This document shows, piece after piece, positions 1-8,317 of a stretch of 64,000 nucleotides of DNA. The number at the start of each line of letters is the position of its first letter. Within the stretch, counting starts at the first letter, position 1. Location: contig JBDLWO010000210.1 in assembly GCA_039804245.1 (NCBI GenBank), positions 6,302-70,301 on the forward strand. Reading direction: 5' to 3'. Source of the stretch: M3007 sp039804245. GTDB lineage: Bacteria; Bacteroidota; Bacteroidia; Chitinophagales; Saprospiraceae. A program made the translations under genes and the position numbers. Below the pieces are notes generated by a model that worked only from the letters and a program-made list of their open reading frames with translations, was not told the origin of the DNA and did no database searches.

Positions 1-197
1 ACCTCAGCGTCAAAATCAGGGAATTCGGCCACCACGTCCGCTATTTTTAGTCCAACGGGACGATTAATAATGAGGCCGAGGCTCCCTTCCTTGTCGTGCT
101 CGCAGAGCAGCACAGCAGTGCGACGGAAATTGGGATCAACCATGAAGGGCTCGGCGAGCAGGAGCTGCCCGCTTTCGACTGAAGATGTAAATGCCAT
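1..197 (-). CDS. yqgE: YqgE/AlgH family protein (UPF0301), C-terminus beyond window
   Basis: I translated this by hand from the ATG at 197 and it stays open to the window edge (65 codons). The N-terminal sequence matches the YqgE/AlgH (DUF179) family: G-Q-L-L-L-A-E-P near residue 10, then F-R-R-T-A-V-L-L, an E-H pair, and G-S-L-G-L-I-I-N-R-P around residues 43-52. The family is about 185 aa, so roughly two thirds is missing. Its biochemical role is not established; it is widespread in Gram-negative bacteria and was linked by name to alginate regulation. It starts 25 nt after the fabD stop with no promoter motif between them, so the two are probably co-transcribed. Confidence 0.85.
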   Translation of the reverse strand, partial: MAFTSSVESGQLLLAEPFMVDPNFRRTAVLLCEHDKEGSLGLIINRPVGLKIADVVAEFPDFDAE

Positions 198-222
198 GAT
201 GAAAAGGATTAGAGGTGCTGTA

Positions 223-1101
223 TCAGAGTGCTCCTGTGGCTACGTCCTTGTTGATTTTGCGAATCAGACCGCGGAGTACAGCACTGGCTCCTACTTCCAC
301 GAATTCAGTTATGCCGTTGGCGAGCATATTTTCCACCGTTTGCGTCCATCGAACAGGAGCTGTAAGCTGGGCTATCAGATTTTTCCGGATTTCTTCCGGG
401 TCTGTTACAGGCATGGCGTGTACGTTCTGATATACCGGGCAGACGGGCTGTTTGAATCCGGCAGCGTTGATGGCGGTAGCGAGTTCGTCCTGGGCTGGCT
501 GCATAAGTGGCGAATGGAAGGCGCCGCCTACCGCAAGCACAACCACGCGTTTGGCACCAGCCGCGCTCAGCTTTTCAGTAGCCAGTTCAATGCCCTTGCG
601 GGAGCCGGAAATAACCAACTGTCCCGGTGAGTTGTAATTGGCCGCTACCACTACCTCACCGGTGATACTGGCGCATATTTCTTCCACCTGCGCATCATCC
701 ATACCCAACACGGCAGCCATGGTGCTGTCAACCAGTTCACAGGCTTTCTGCATGGCAAACGCGCGCTTGCTAACAAGCTGAAGCGCATCCTGAAAAGAAA
801 GCGCACCAGCGGAAGCCAGAGCCGTAAACTCGCCCAAAGAGTGCCCGGCAACCGCATCGGGACGGAAATCATCGCCGGCGATAGCTGCCCGCACATAGCT
901 TTCCAGAAATACAGCCGGCTGGGTTACCTTGGTCTGAGTGAGATCTTCCTTCGATCCGCTGAACATTACATCGGTAATACGCCAGCCGAGTATGTCATTG
1001 GCCTGCTCAAACAGACTTCTGGCCTGTTCGGATGACTCGTACAACTCCTTGCCCATTCCCTCTGTCTGTGATCCCTGTCCGGGAAAAACGTAAGCTTTCA
1101 T
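223..1101 (-). CDS. fabD: Malonyl-CoA:ACP transacylase FabD
   Basis: FabD loads malonyl groups from CoA onto acyl carrier protein, supplying the extender unit for type II fatty acid synthesis in the cytoplasm. The 292-aa length is normal. The protein opens with the F-P-G-Q-G-S-Q motif (residues 6-12), has the nucleophile serine in G-H-S-L-G (Ser88) and the catalytic histidine in G-A-F-H-S-P (His196). The ATG at 1101 lies 25 nt from a -7 promoter element. It sits between an unknown 141-aa gene upstream and yqgE downstream on the same strand. Nothing is missing or odd. Confidence 0.97.
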   Translation of the reverse strand: MKAYVFPGQGSQTEGMGKELYESSEQARSLFEQANDILGWRITDVMFSGSKEDLTQTKVTQPAVFLESYVRAAIAGDDFRPDAVAGHSLGEFTALASAGALSFQDALQLVSKRAFAMQKACELVDSTMAAVLGMDDAQVEEICASITGEVVVAANYNSPGQLVISGSRKGIELATEKLSAAGAKRVVVLAVGGAFHSPLMQPAQDELATAINAAGFKQPVCPVYQNVHAMPVTDPEEIRKNLIAQLTAPVRWTQTVENMLANGITEFVEVGASAVLRGLIRKINKDVATGAL

Positions 1102-1126
1102 ATCGTGTGATTGTTAATAACCGGTG

Positions 1127-1134
1127 CAAAAGTA
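1127..1134 (-). promoter_or_regulatory. -7 promoter element for fabD
   Basis: On the minus strand this reads TACTTTTG, an exact match to the Bacteroidota -7 consensus TAnnTTTG, 25 nt before the fabD ATG. No clear -33 element was found. Confidence 0.6.
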
Positions 1135-1156
1135 GGGGCATAACCCCTTGCGACAG

Positions 1157-1582
1157 TCAGTGTTTCGGGAATATTTCTTTCAGTGCATTCCAAAGGAGGC
1201 TTTTTTTATCGCGATTGGGCTCCAAAACGGAAGGCGCATCCGAAAATAGCCAGGTTACCCGGTTAAATTGTACAGGAGCGTAGAGGGCTGCCCGGGCATT
1301 ACAACCGGCCTGCGCAGGTGTAACTCCGAACAAGAGTATGTGTCTCGGCGGAAATGGCAGTCCGAGAAAGCAGTTCACCGGCATATTTTCGGGCACATCG
1401 GCATAAATCGTATCACTATCTGCGTCAAGTCCGGCAGCAGCCAGCACCCGACTGACGAACACCCTGTCTTCTCTGGATCCATTCGCAACAAGTACAAGAA
1501 TATGCTTTTCGTAACCACCCGAACCGAGTTCTGTTACACTTTTTTCGGCAGCTATAAATACTGGCGTGTTATCAGGAAACAT
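1157..1582 (-). CDS. Conserved-type hypothetical protein, 141 aa
   Basis: I do not recognise this protein. It has no signal peptide and no membrane segment, so it is probably cytoplasmic. The middle contains a hydrophobic strand, I-L-V-L-V-A-N (residues 28-34), and a second one, H-I-L-L-F-G-V (residues 80-86), consistent with a small alpha/beta fold. The ATG at 1582 lies 43 nt downstream of an exact -7 promoter element, which supports both the start and the reality of the gene. It ends 55 nt before fabD on the same strand, and fabD has its own promoter motif. A role linked to fatty acid synthesis or DNA replication would be guesswork. Confidence 0.75.
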   Translation of the reverse strand: MFPDNTPVFIAAEKSVTELGSGGYEKHILVLVANGSREDRVFVSRVLAAAGLDADSDTIYADVPENMPVNCFLGLPFPPRHILLFGVTPAQAGCNARAALYAPVQFNRVTWLFSDAPSVLEPNRDKKSLLWNALKEIFPKH

Positions 1583-1625
1583 GGCAAAATTCAGTTTTCA
1601 GGTTCATTGTGAATACCCGGATTGG

Positions 1626-1633
1626 CAAAGATA
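1626..1633 (-). promoter_or_regulatory. -7 promoter element for the 141-aa gene
   Basis: Minus-strand TATCTTTG matches TAnnTTTG exactly, 43 nt before the ATG at 1582. Confidence 0.5.
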
Positions 1634-1773
1634 TCGAACCTGAGCCATCAATAAACCCACAAAGCCAAATATTTTTAATCATTTTTACAAATAAAAACAC
1701 GAATGTTTTGCAACCGCCGAAATCGTTCCCGTCTGCCTGAAATAAAATTTTTTTCAGTTCCAAAAAACAGATG

Positions 1774-1781
1774 TAAATTTG
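1774..1781 (+). promoter_or_regulatory. -7 promoter element for ilvE
   Basis: TAAATTTG matches TAnnTTTG, 44 nt upstream of the ilvE ATG. A T-rich run at 1748-1756 lies where a -33 element would be expected. Confidence 0.5.
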
Positions 1782-1825
1782 CATCGCTTTTAACAGGTCG
1801 TTAACCAGTTAACTAAACTGACACC

Positions 1826-2938
1826 ATGGCTACCAAGTACTCTATCTCAGTTACCCCGACCGGGGCCTCCAGGTTACCATCGGTTGACTTTACCAACATT
1901 CCCTTCGGGAAGGTAATCTCCGATCACATGTTTATCGTTGATTACGATGGAACGCAATGGGTTAACCCACGTATCGAACCGTTCGGAAGGCTCGATCTTT
2001 CACCCGCCAATCTTGCTCTCCATTACGGGCAGAGTATCTTTGAGGGAATGAAGGCGACCAAAAGTCATGGTGAGCCTATGCTCTTCCGCCCGGAAATGCA
2101 CGCCCGCCGCTTTAATCTCTCCGCAGAGCGCATGTGTATGCCCCAGGTTCCGGAGGATCTTTTTATGCAGGGGCTCAAAATGCTCGTGGACTTCGACAAT
2201 GCCTGGATTCCGGAAGGAGAGGACCACGCGCTGTATATCCGTCCGCTAATGTTCGCCACCGATGAGTACTTCGGTGTGCATGCCTCTGAAAAATACACGT
2301 TTCTGATATTCACTGGCCCTGTGGGCCCCTATTATCCAAAACCCGTCAAACTGTGGGTCGAGGAGGTGTTTACCCGCGCCGTCCAGGGCGGTCCGGGCGA
2401 AGCCAAATGCGCCGGAAACTACGGCTCTTCTCTCCTCCCTGCCATGCGCGCCAAACAGGCCGGATACGACCAGGTCATGTGGATGGACGCTGTCGAAAAG
2501 AAATTCGTACAGGAGGTGGGCACTATGAACCTGTTCTTCGTACTCGACGGCAAGGTGATTACCCCGGCCACTACGGGTACCATCCTCCGTGGTGTTACCC
2601 GCGATTCCATTATCACGCTCCTGCGCGAGTGGGGCTACACAGTAGAAGACCGCCTGCTCGGAATGGCTGAAATTACCGACGCCTACTGGCGCGGTACGCT
2701 CCAGGAGTGCTTCGGAGCCGGTACGGCTGCTGTGGTAAGCCATATAAGCGATATCACATGGCGCGACAAAACGCTGCAGTTGCCACCTGTTGATGAACAG
2801 CACCGCCCGATCAGCACACGCCTGAAAAAGCATATCAACCTGCTTCGGATGGGTTTGGCAGAAGATACGCACGGATGGCTGCACAGTTGCGCCAACTCCG
2901 GCGTTGAAAAATTGCTCTCAGTCGAAGCTATGGGATAA
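1826..2938 (+). CDS. ilvE: Branched-chain amino acid aminotransferase
   Basis: This PLP enzyme interconverts leucine, isoleucine and valine with their 2-oxo acids, the last step of synthesis and the first of breakdown. The 370-aa length and sequence fit the class IV aminotransferases of the larger bacterial/eukaryotic BCAT type: Y-G-Q-S-I-F-E-G-M-K-A near residue 68, the PLP lysine just before the C-A-G-N-Y-G-S-S-L motif, and E-V-G-T-M-N-L-F-F further on. It stands alone between divergent and convergent neighbours, has its own promoter motif and is followed by a strong bidirectional terminator. No other branched-chain synthesis gene is nearby. Confidence 0.96.
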   Translation: MATKYSISVTPTGASRLPSVDFTNIPFGKVISDHMFIVDYDGTQWVNPRIEPFGRLDLSPANLALHYGQSIFEGMKATKSHGEPMLFRPEMHARRFNLSAERMCMPQVPEDLFMQGLKMLVDFDNAWIPEGEDHALYIRPLMFATDEYFGVHASEKYTFLIFTGPVGPYYPKPVKLWVEEVFTRAVQGGPGEAKCAGNYGSSLLPAMRAKQAGYDQVMWMDAVEKKFVQEVGTMNLFFVLDGKVITPATTGTILRGVTRDSIITLLREWGYTVEDRLLGMAEITDAYWRGTLQECFGAGTAAVVSHISDITWRDKTLQLPPVDEQHRPISTRLKKHINLLRMGLAEDTHGWLHSCANSGVEKLLSVEAMG

Positions 2939-2957
2939 GTTTCCGGATTGAAAAACA

Positions 2958-2996
2958 AAAAATCCCCGCCAGGAGTACGCTCCGGCGGGGATTTTT
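2958..2996. terminator. Bidirectional terminator between ilvE and TonB receptor
   Basis: AAAAATCCCCGCC (2958-2970) pairs with GGCGGGGATTTTT (2984-2996) around a 13-nt loop. A-run and T-run flanks let it end transcription from both convergent genes. Confidence 0.9.
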
Positions 2997-3007
2997 ATTT
3001 TCATTTA

Positions 3008-5206
3008 TCAGACTTTAACCCGAAGAGTCAGCCAGATGTTGCGACCCGGACCGTTGATCCCTGATGCAAATGTTCTGTACTGCACATCCAGTATATTGTC
3101 TATTCCGGCCTGCAGAATCAGGTTGCGGCCGATATTGTACCCTCCCCGCACATTCAGCGTGTACCAGGCCGGCATTCCATCCGCCGGAGCATACTGCAGG
3201 TTGTCTTCTCCCTCCAGATTATAATCCTCCAGCTTTTTCTTTCCGTTGAAAAGCAAATAGGCCTCTGCATATACTTTCGGTGTATGCCAGCGGGCTCCCG
3301 CTTTTCCATACACCGGTGGTATATGGTCAAGCGGACTGTCATCATTTATCCGGCCCCGCGTATATGCGACCGATGCGTGCGCAGACCACGAAGCGGCCAG
3401 GTCGGCCTGCAACGTGCTGCTGAACCCCCAGAGAGAGGCAGATCTTTTGTTCTGAAGAGCCAGTACCCGGCTGTTAACGCCATCGTAGTCTATGCTGTCA
3501 CGGCCATTTGCCTGAAATTTGTCTGCCACAACCGCGTCTCTCAGTGATGTAGCCCACAACACATTTTCCCAGTGCAGTTTGTCAGCCACATTACGCGACA
3601 CATTTAAATCAATATTATACGATTTTTCAGGTTTCAGATCAGGATTGGGAATAACCACGCTACCAGGCTGTGAGTCAAAAACCTTACCCATATCATCCAC
3701 ATTCGGAACTCTGAAACCGCTGGAAGCATTGGCAGCGACACGCCAGTTTCTCCATCCATGATAAACAGCCCCGAAGTTTCCGGCAATCAGAGGCGACTTC
3801 TGCGACACCTCTCCCGCCAGGAATGAAAAATATTCGGTGCTCACAAACGTACAATTCAGGCTTGAAAAACCGGTACGCAGTCCTTCACTGAATGTCCAGG
3901 CATCTCCGTGCTGCCAGCTGTGGGTCGCAAAAGCAGCAATATTGTACATACTGCTGCCTCCGTCGGGATAACGGGTGCTCTGCGTGGTAATGTCTCCGGT
4001 ATTTACATCAACGCGCCGTGCATTCGACTGCACATCGTTGTACTGCCCGTCAATACCCATGCGAAGTGTCTGATTGTCGAGGTTTTTTACCCCCTGTGCA
4101 AGAAATCCATATACATTCACATTTTCCACCCGCTCTGTTCTGCGGGCAATTCCAAAATTTCTGTTGTAACGGCTCTCCTCAATATCCTGCCAGCTTGCCG
4201 TCACATCTATTTCATCGAATCCGGCAATATTGCGAATATTCAGATTGTAGGCAGTCATGAGCCTTTTCTGTGGCCCGTAATACCATTCAGCCGAATTCAG
4301 CCCTGTACCCTTCGGATCTGTCAAACGATCATAGCGCGGAATATCGCTGGAGTTGCTGTACTGTACATTCAGCGTATGACGCACCCTTGCTGATGGCTGA
4401 AAGACCATTTTCTGAAGCAAATCGTACTGGCTGTATCCGGAGTATTTCTGAACATAAGAATCCGGATTTTTCACAAGTGTATCCCGACCGTTTATCCTGT
4501 CGGCATAGTATTCCCTGAGTCCGAAAAACGGCGCTGTCCCTTCCTTTGTACCCATACGGAGATCACTAAAATCGCTGTAAGTGAATGAGGTAAAAGAACC
4601 GAACTTCTTCCGGCCCAGATTGAAATCAAGGTGCCCGGTTTTTTCCTGATTGACCGTTCCGTACCGCACAAAAGCCTGAGTTCCGGCTTTCAGCTTTTCA
4701 CCGTCACCGGCTAACTCCGGATTTTTGGTAAAAAAACAGATGGCGCCACCAAGTGCGTCGGTACCATAAACGGTAGATGCAGGCCCAAACAACACCTCCG
4801 CCCGATCGAGCGCAGCATTATCCATGGTGATGACGTTCTGCAAGTGACCAGCCCTGTAAATGGCGTTATTCATACGCACGCCATCAACTACCAGCAACAC
4901 TCTGCTCGCCTCAAAGCCGCGTATAACCGGACTGCCGCCGCCCTGCTGACTTTTTTGCACAAATACTTGTCCGGTATTGCTCAGCAAATCAGCTGTTGAT
5001 GGCGCGTTGACCCGCTCTATCTCTGTACGTCGTATAACCCTGACCTGCTGTGCCACGGCGGTTCTTGCCTGCGAACCGCGACTGGCCGCCACAACCGTTT
5101 CATTCAGCGACACCTCCTCCATAGCTGTGTCTCGCTCAATCTGCTGAGCCCCTGCGAACAGCGGTAGAATCATCGCCGACACAGTAAATATGATATATTT
5201 GTTCAT
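3008..5206 (-). CDS. TonB-dependent outer membrane receptor
   Basis: This outer-membrane beta-barrel with an N-terminal plug imports a ligand too large or scarce for porins, powered by TonB. The start is the ATG at 5206, giving 732 aa and a clean signal peptide ending near G-A-Q-Q (residues about 1-21); longer versions would be read from a non-ATG codon and spoil the signal. The plug follows, with V-I-R-G-F-E-A-S-R and L-L-V-V-D-G-V-R-M-N motifs, and the protein ends in a beta-strand closing on V-K-V. The substrate cannot be read from sequence. A perfect 15-bp palindrome lies 26 nt before the start and a small membrane-anchored protein is encoded just upstream, which together suggest regulated metal or siderophore uptake (inference). 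Confidence 0.93.
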   Translation of the reverse strand: MNKYIIFTVSAMILPLFAGAQQIERDTAMEEVSLNETVVAASRGSQARTAVAQQVRVIRRTEIERVNAPSTADLLSNTGQVFVQKSQQGGGSPVIRGFEASRVLLVVDGVRMNNAIYRAGHLQNVITMDNAALDRAEVLFGPASTVYGTDALGGAICFFTKNPELAGDGEKLKAGTQAFVRYGTVNQEKTGHLDFNLGRKKFGSFTSFTYSDFSDLRMGTKEGTAPFFGLREYYADRINGRDTLVKNPDSYVQKYSGYSQYDLLQKMVFQPSARVRHTLNVQYSNSSDIPRYDRLTDPKGTGLNSAEWYYGPQKRLMTAYNLNIRNIAGFDEIDVTASWQDIEESRYNRNFGIARRTERVENVNVYGFLAQGVKNLDNQTLRMGIDGQYNDVQSNARRVDVNTGDITTQSTRYPDGGSSMYNIAAFATHSWQHGDAWTFSEGLRTGFSSLNCTFVSTEYFSFLAGEVSQKSPLIAGNFGAVYHGWRNWRVAANASSGFRVPNVDDMGKVFDSQPGSVVIPNPDLKPEKSYNIDLNVSRNVADKLHWENVLWATSLRDAVVADKFQANGRDSIDYDGVNSRVLALQNKRSASLWGFSSTLQADLAASWSAHASVAYTRGRINDDSPLDHIPPVYGKAGARWHTPKVYAEAYLLFNGKKKLEDYNLEGEDNLQYAPADGMPAWYTLNVRGGYNIGRNLILQAGIDNILDVQYRTFASGINGPGRNIWLTLRVKV

Positions 5207-5231
5207 TGATTGAATAAAATGATTGTTGCCG

Positions 5232-5246
5232 GCACAACAGTTGTGC
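5232..5246. promoter_or_regulatory. Perfect palindrome, candidate operator of the TonB receptor
   Basis: GCACAAC-A-GTTGTGC has perfect 7-bp arms around one base. It lies between the upstream gene and the receptor start, only 26 nt before the ATG, where a repressor or metalloregulator could bind. It is too short and lacks a T-run to be a terminator. The regulator is not identified. Confidence 0.45.
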
Positions 5247-5368
5247 ACCGACAAAGTGAATGTCTCTCCCGATAATGACACCGGGAAATATCCGATTGAA
5301 AACATACTGCCCCGGAAGGAATATAACAGTCCTGGCAGTATCATCCGGAAATACCGGGATGGCACACC

Positions 5369-5899
5369 TCAGACCCGGGGAGGCTGGAAATGACCGGCAG
5401 ACGGAGCCTCAGGACAATACCGGAACCAGTGAAAACAATCGGTTCTGTCCTGTTCGAGCAAAAAAACCGGTATCGGCTGATCCGGCACAACGAAAGGTAT
5501 GACAAGCCACTGGGCCGCCCAGACGGCAACAGGGGACGCCTGAGTCGAAGAATAATCTGCAAGAAAGGAAATATGCGGTTCAAGCAGCGCAAAAAGGGCC
5601 TGCTCCCGCTTGTCGTGGTACAACTCCAGGTGTACAGAATCACGGGTGAATACGGCACTCCGAATGTCATACATGTTGCCATCGAGCCGGATTTCCTTCC
5701 TGTCAACACGCACTCGCTGGAACAAACCAATAGAGAGTGTCAGGCGTAGCGATGGATTTACAGGCCGGGCAACAGCCCTTTCAGCCATTATTTTTGCATG
5801 TACCTGCATCGCCTGCCACGCCAGCATCCAGCCCGCACCCTGAAACAGTATCAGAGCGAGCAACGTGTACGGGATAATTCCTGAGCGGGAAAAGCGCAT
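5369..5899 (-). CDS. Small membrane-anchored protein upstream of TonB receptor
   Basis: The 176-aa protein starts with one transmembrane segment (about residues 10-30), followed by a short soluble domain that contains G-N-M-Y-D-I (74-79). That pattern resembles small anchored proteins often encoded next to TonB receptors in Bacteroidota; no function is known to me. The ATG at 5899 is chosen because a -7 promoter element lies 16 nt before it and the longer reading begins with TTG inside that element. It is followed, 162 nt later, by the receptor on the same strand. The C-terminal third is proline-rich and not recognisable. I infer a role linked to the receptor, from position only. Confidence 0.7.
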   Translation of the reverse strand: MRFSRSGIIPYTLLALILFQGAGWMLAWQAMQVHAKIMAERAVARPVNPSLRLTLSIGLFQRVRVDRKEIRLDGNMYDIRSAVFTRDSVHLELYHDKREQALFALLEPHISFLADYSSTQASPVAVWAAQWLVIPFVVPDQPIPVFLLEQDRTDCFHWFRYCPEAPSAGHFQPPRV

Positions 5900-5914
5900 A
5901 TCAGACAAAGCGCA

Positions 5915-5922
5915 CAAATGTA
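5915..5922 (-). promoter_or_regulatory. -7 promoter element before the small anchored protein
   Basis: Minus-strand TACATTTG matches TAnnTTTG and fixes the ATG at 5899 as the first usable start. Confidence 0.5.
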
Positions 5923-6081
5923 TATTTCATTTCCTGTCTGAACACGGATTAAAGGGAGGTTTTTGATTTTGGAGACGGGTTTTGGTATGTATCTTCGGGA
6001 TGTGTAACCCCTGGCATGGTGTCTCGCGCCGGGCCGCCCAAGGGGTGATTGGCAGCCCGTGGTGCATTTTTCACCAACTTT

Positions 6082-6753
6082 CTATTTCAACTTCACAGTC
6101 CTGCTCTTTTTTCTGCTTTTGGTATCGCCGTCAATGGGCAGCACCTGAATCTCAAGTTCCACGTGATCGTTTGACCGCGTCAGCACCTCCTGTACCTGAT
6201 AGGGAACCTTGCCCTCGCCGAGCACATCACGGAGCAGGCTGCCCGGCAAGTAAAACAGTTCGTCGTCCTTGTCTTTCGACATCAGCCGGGCCACTTCTCT
6301 CACCAATTTCTCGGCAACCTCAAGCGCCACCGCCGCCGTTGGCGTGGCCACTCCCGCCACTACCTTGCCAAGCGCTTTTGCAAAGTTCGACTTCACCAAT
6401 TCTTCTATTGTCTCCCCGGCCTTGCGAACATCCTCGTCGCTCTCCATCACCAATATGGAGAATGCAAGGTATTCGCCCGGATTCGCCGGACCGTAAATCT
6501 GGATACCCTCTCCACCCATCTCCTGTTTCACACCCCTTCTTGTTTTGGGATGGTATCTTGTGCTCAGCTCAACTTTATCCAGTTTGGCATTTCCACTCTC
6601 CGGAATAGCAATGCAAATAAAATAGGGCTCCGAATACTTGCGATCACCAAGCCCCACCCCTCTGCGGATGGTGAAGGCCCTGAGCATCACCGCAATCTTG
6701 TCTTTCATGGGATTGAACTCATCGTAAGGGATGGCTTCCTGATAAATTGACAT
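6082..6753 (-). CDS. Hypothetical protein, 223 aa
   Basis: I do not recognise this protein. There is no signal peptide. The N-terminal half looks beta-rich, with a notable stretch around residues 83-102 (G-I-Q-I-Y-G-P-A-N-P-G-E-Y then hydrophobic). Residues 107-160 look helical, including an alanine-rich helix near 130-150 followed by a charged helix. The C-terminus is strongly basic (K-S-R-K-K-S-R). It stands alone on the minus strand with about 180 nt of empty DNA downstream and about 210 nt upstream. A secreted or contact-dependent effector or a structural cytoplasmic protein are both possible; nothing in the sequence decides. Confidence 0.75.
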   Translation of the reverse strand: MSIYQEAIPYDEFNPMKDKIAVMLRAFTIRRGVGLGDRKYSEPYFICIAIPESGNAKLDKVELSTRYHPKTRRGVKQEMGGEGIQIYGPANPGEYLAFSILVMESDEDVRKAGETIEELVKSNFAKALGKVVAGVATPTAAVALEVAEKLVREVARLMSKDKDDELFYLPGSLLRDVLGEGKVPYQVQEVLTRSNDHVELEIQVLPIDGDTKSRKKSRTVKLK

Positions 6754-6894
6754 AATGTTGTTTTTTATATGTTAGAACAATGGAAGATACGATTTCGCCG
6801 GAAAATGCCATTTTTTCTGTTCCGGAACTGCTACAAATATATTTTTAGATTTTTAATTGCAGTAAATATTTTCATCTGACCGGTACGATTCACT

Positions 6895-6950
6895 CTTCGC
6901 GTGCTTTTGCCGTGTTGTAGAACAGCTCCACAAAACAAAAACACGCGAAG
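6895..6950 (-). other. Long imperfect stem-loop after the E2 gene
   Basis: CTTCGCGTG (6895-6903) pairs with CACGCGAAG (6942-6950). After one mismatch TTTTG (6905-6909) pairs with CAAAA (6936-6940), so the stem has 14 paired bases and a 26-nt loop. It begins 17 nt after the E2 stop codon. There is no T-run on either side, so it is either a factor-dependent 3' end or an RNA-stability hairpin. Confidence 0.5.
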
Positions 6951-6966
6951 AATTCCCGCACAGATA

Positions 6967-8190
6967 TCAAAGGTCCAGCAGCAACGAAACCGGATCTTCT
7001 ATCAGATTTTTCAGCTTGACGAGGAAGGTAACCGACGTGCTGCCGTCAATGATACGGTGATCATAGCTGAGAGCCAGATACATCATCGGTCGTATCTCCA
7101 CTTTGCCGTCAACAGCAACCGGACGCTCCTTGATGGCGTGCATACCGAGAATGGCACTCTGGGGCTCGTTGATGATAGGCGTACTCATCAGGCTGCCGAA
7201 TACGCCTCCGTTGGTTATTGTGAAGGTGCCTCCGGTCATTTCGTCGAGTGAAAGTTTACCGTCACGCGCTTTTACCGCAAGTTCTTTCAGTTTTGATTCG
7301 ATATCGGCAAAACTGAGGCTTTCCACATTCCGGATAGGCGGAACCACTAATCCGGTGGGTGTGCTGATTGCGATGCTGATATCTGCGTAGTCGTGATAAA
7401 CCACATCATCGCCGTCAATCATGGCGTTCACATCGGGCATTTCCATGAGTACCTTGGCACAGGCCCTGGCAAAAACCGACATGAACCCGAGCTTGATACC
7501 GTACTTTTTGACGAAAGCCTCCTGGTATTTTTCACGCAGGGCCATCAGCGCGCTCATATCCACTTCGTTGAAAGTGGTGAGCATGGCTGTGTTGTTCTTG
7601 GCACTCACCAATCGCTTGGCGATGGTACGGCGCATACGGCTCATGCGCTCGCGCCTGTCGTTTCTGGAAAAGTCGCCGGATGACACGGAGGTGGCAGCCG
7701 GTGCCGGTGCCGCCGGCTTTTCAGGAGCAGGGGCCGCAGCGGCCTTCTGTGCATCTTCTTTGGTAATGCGGCCGTCGCGACCACTTCCCGCAACACTGGC
7801 GGGATTTACGCCGGCCTCGGAGAGTATTTTGGAGGCGGCCGGCGATGGTGTTCCGGCTGCGTAATGTCCGGATTTTTCAGGAGCAGCAGGAGCAGATACT
7901 GGCGCAGGGGCCGTCTTTTCAGGAACCGACACTGCAGCAGCTTGTCCGGAGGCGTCTGTGTCAATTTTGGCGAAAAGTGCTCCTACAGCAAGATCTTCGC
8001 CTTCTTTTGCTACCCAGACCAGTTTTCCGGCTGAATCAGCAGAAAGTTCCTGATTGGCTTTTTCCGTTTCTATTTCGCAAAGGGGCTCGTCCATGGCTAC
8101 GACAGAGCCGTCGGGTTTGAGCCACTTTGAAAATGTTACACTGGATATGGATTCTCCCAGGTTGGGAATTTTAAGTTCAATGACTGGCAT
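6967..8190 (-). CDS. odhB: 2-oxoglutarate dehydrogenase E2, dihydrolipoamide succinyltransferase
   Basis: This E2 core subunit transfers the succinyl group from lipoate to CoA in the TCA cycle. Domains in order: a lipoyl domain with the lipoylated lysine in E-T-E-K-A (Lys44), an alanine/proline-rich linker, a peripheral-subunit-binding domain around residues 115-150 (S-P-A-A-S-K ... G-R-I-T-K-E-D), a second linker, and the catalytic domain ending with D-H-R-I-I-D-G (His378, Asp382). The 407 aa are typical of the succinyl-specific form. The E1 gene (sucA/odhA), often next to it, is not in this window. A promoter motif lies 52 nt upstream and a long stem-loop follows. Confidence 0.95.
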   Translation of the reverse strand: MPVIELKIPNLGESISSVTFSKWLKPDGSVVAMDEPLCEIETEKANQELSADSAGKLVWVAKEGEDLAVGALFAKIDTDASGQAAAVSVPEKTAPAPVSAPAAPEKSGHYAAGTPSPAASKILSEAGVNPASVAGSGRDGRITKEDAQKAAAAPAPEKPAAPAPAATSVSSGDFSRNDRRERMSRMRRTIAKRLVSAKNNTAMLTTFNEVDMSALMALREKYQEAFVKKYGIKLGFMSVFARACAKVLMEMPDVNAMIDGDDVVYHDYADISIAISTPTGLVVPPIRNVESLSFADIESKLKELAVKARDGKLSLDEMTGGTFTITNGGVFGSLMSTPIINEPQSAILGMHAIKERPVAVDGKVEIRPMMYLALSYDHRIIDGSTSVTFLVKLKNLIEDPVSLLLDL

Positions 8191-8241
8191 TGTGTGTCAA
8201 TTTGTTGGATGTGTCTGATCGTATGACTGGAAAAGGGAGCG

Positions 8242-8249
8242 CAAAGTTA
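8242..8249 (-). promoter_or_regulatory. -7 promoter element for odhB
   Basis: Minus-strand TAACTTTG matches TAnnTTTG, 52 nt before the odhB ATG. Confidence 0.5.
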
Positions 8250-8317
8250 CGCTGAAACCATCATTCAGGATGGGTCCGGTTATTACTTTGACCCTCTTCA
8301 GGGAAATATTTTTGTAA

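Noticed and set aside
2246..2884. 212-codon minus-strand frame opposite ilvE
   Set aside because: Shadow of the ilvE gene.
5206..5365. N-terminal extension of the first TonB receptor
   Set aside because: The extension includes the palindrome and lacks a signal peptide; the ATG at 5206 gives a proper signal.
5982..6608. 208-codon plus-strand frame opposite the 223-aa gene
   Set aside because: Proline/serine/cysteine-rich composition typical of antisense reading; the minus-strand frame has balanced composition.
6895..6950. Reading the stem-loop after odhB as a standard terminator
   Set aside because: No T-run follows on either strand and the loop is large.
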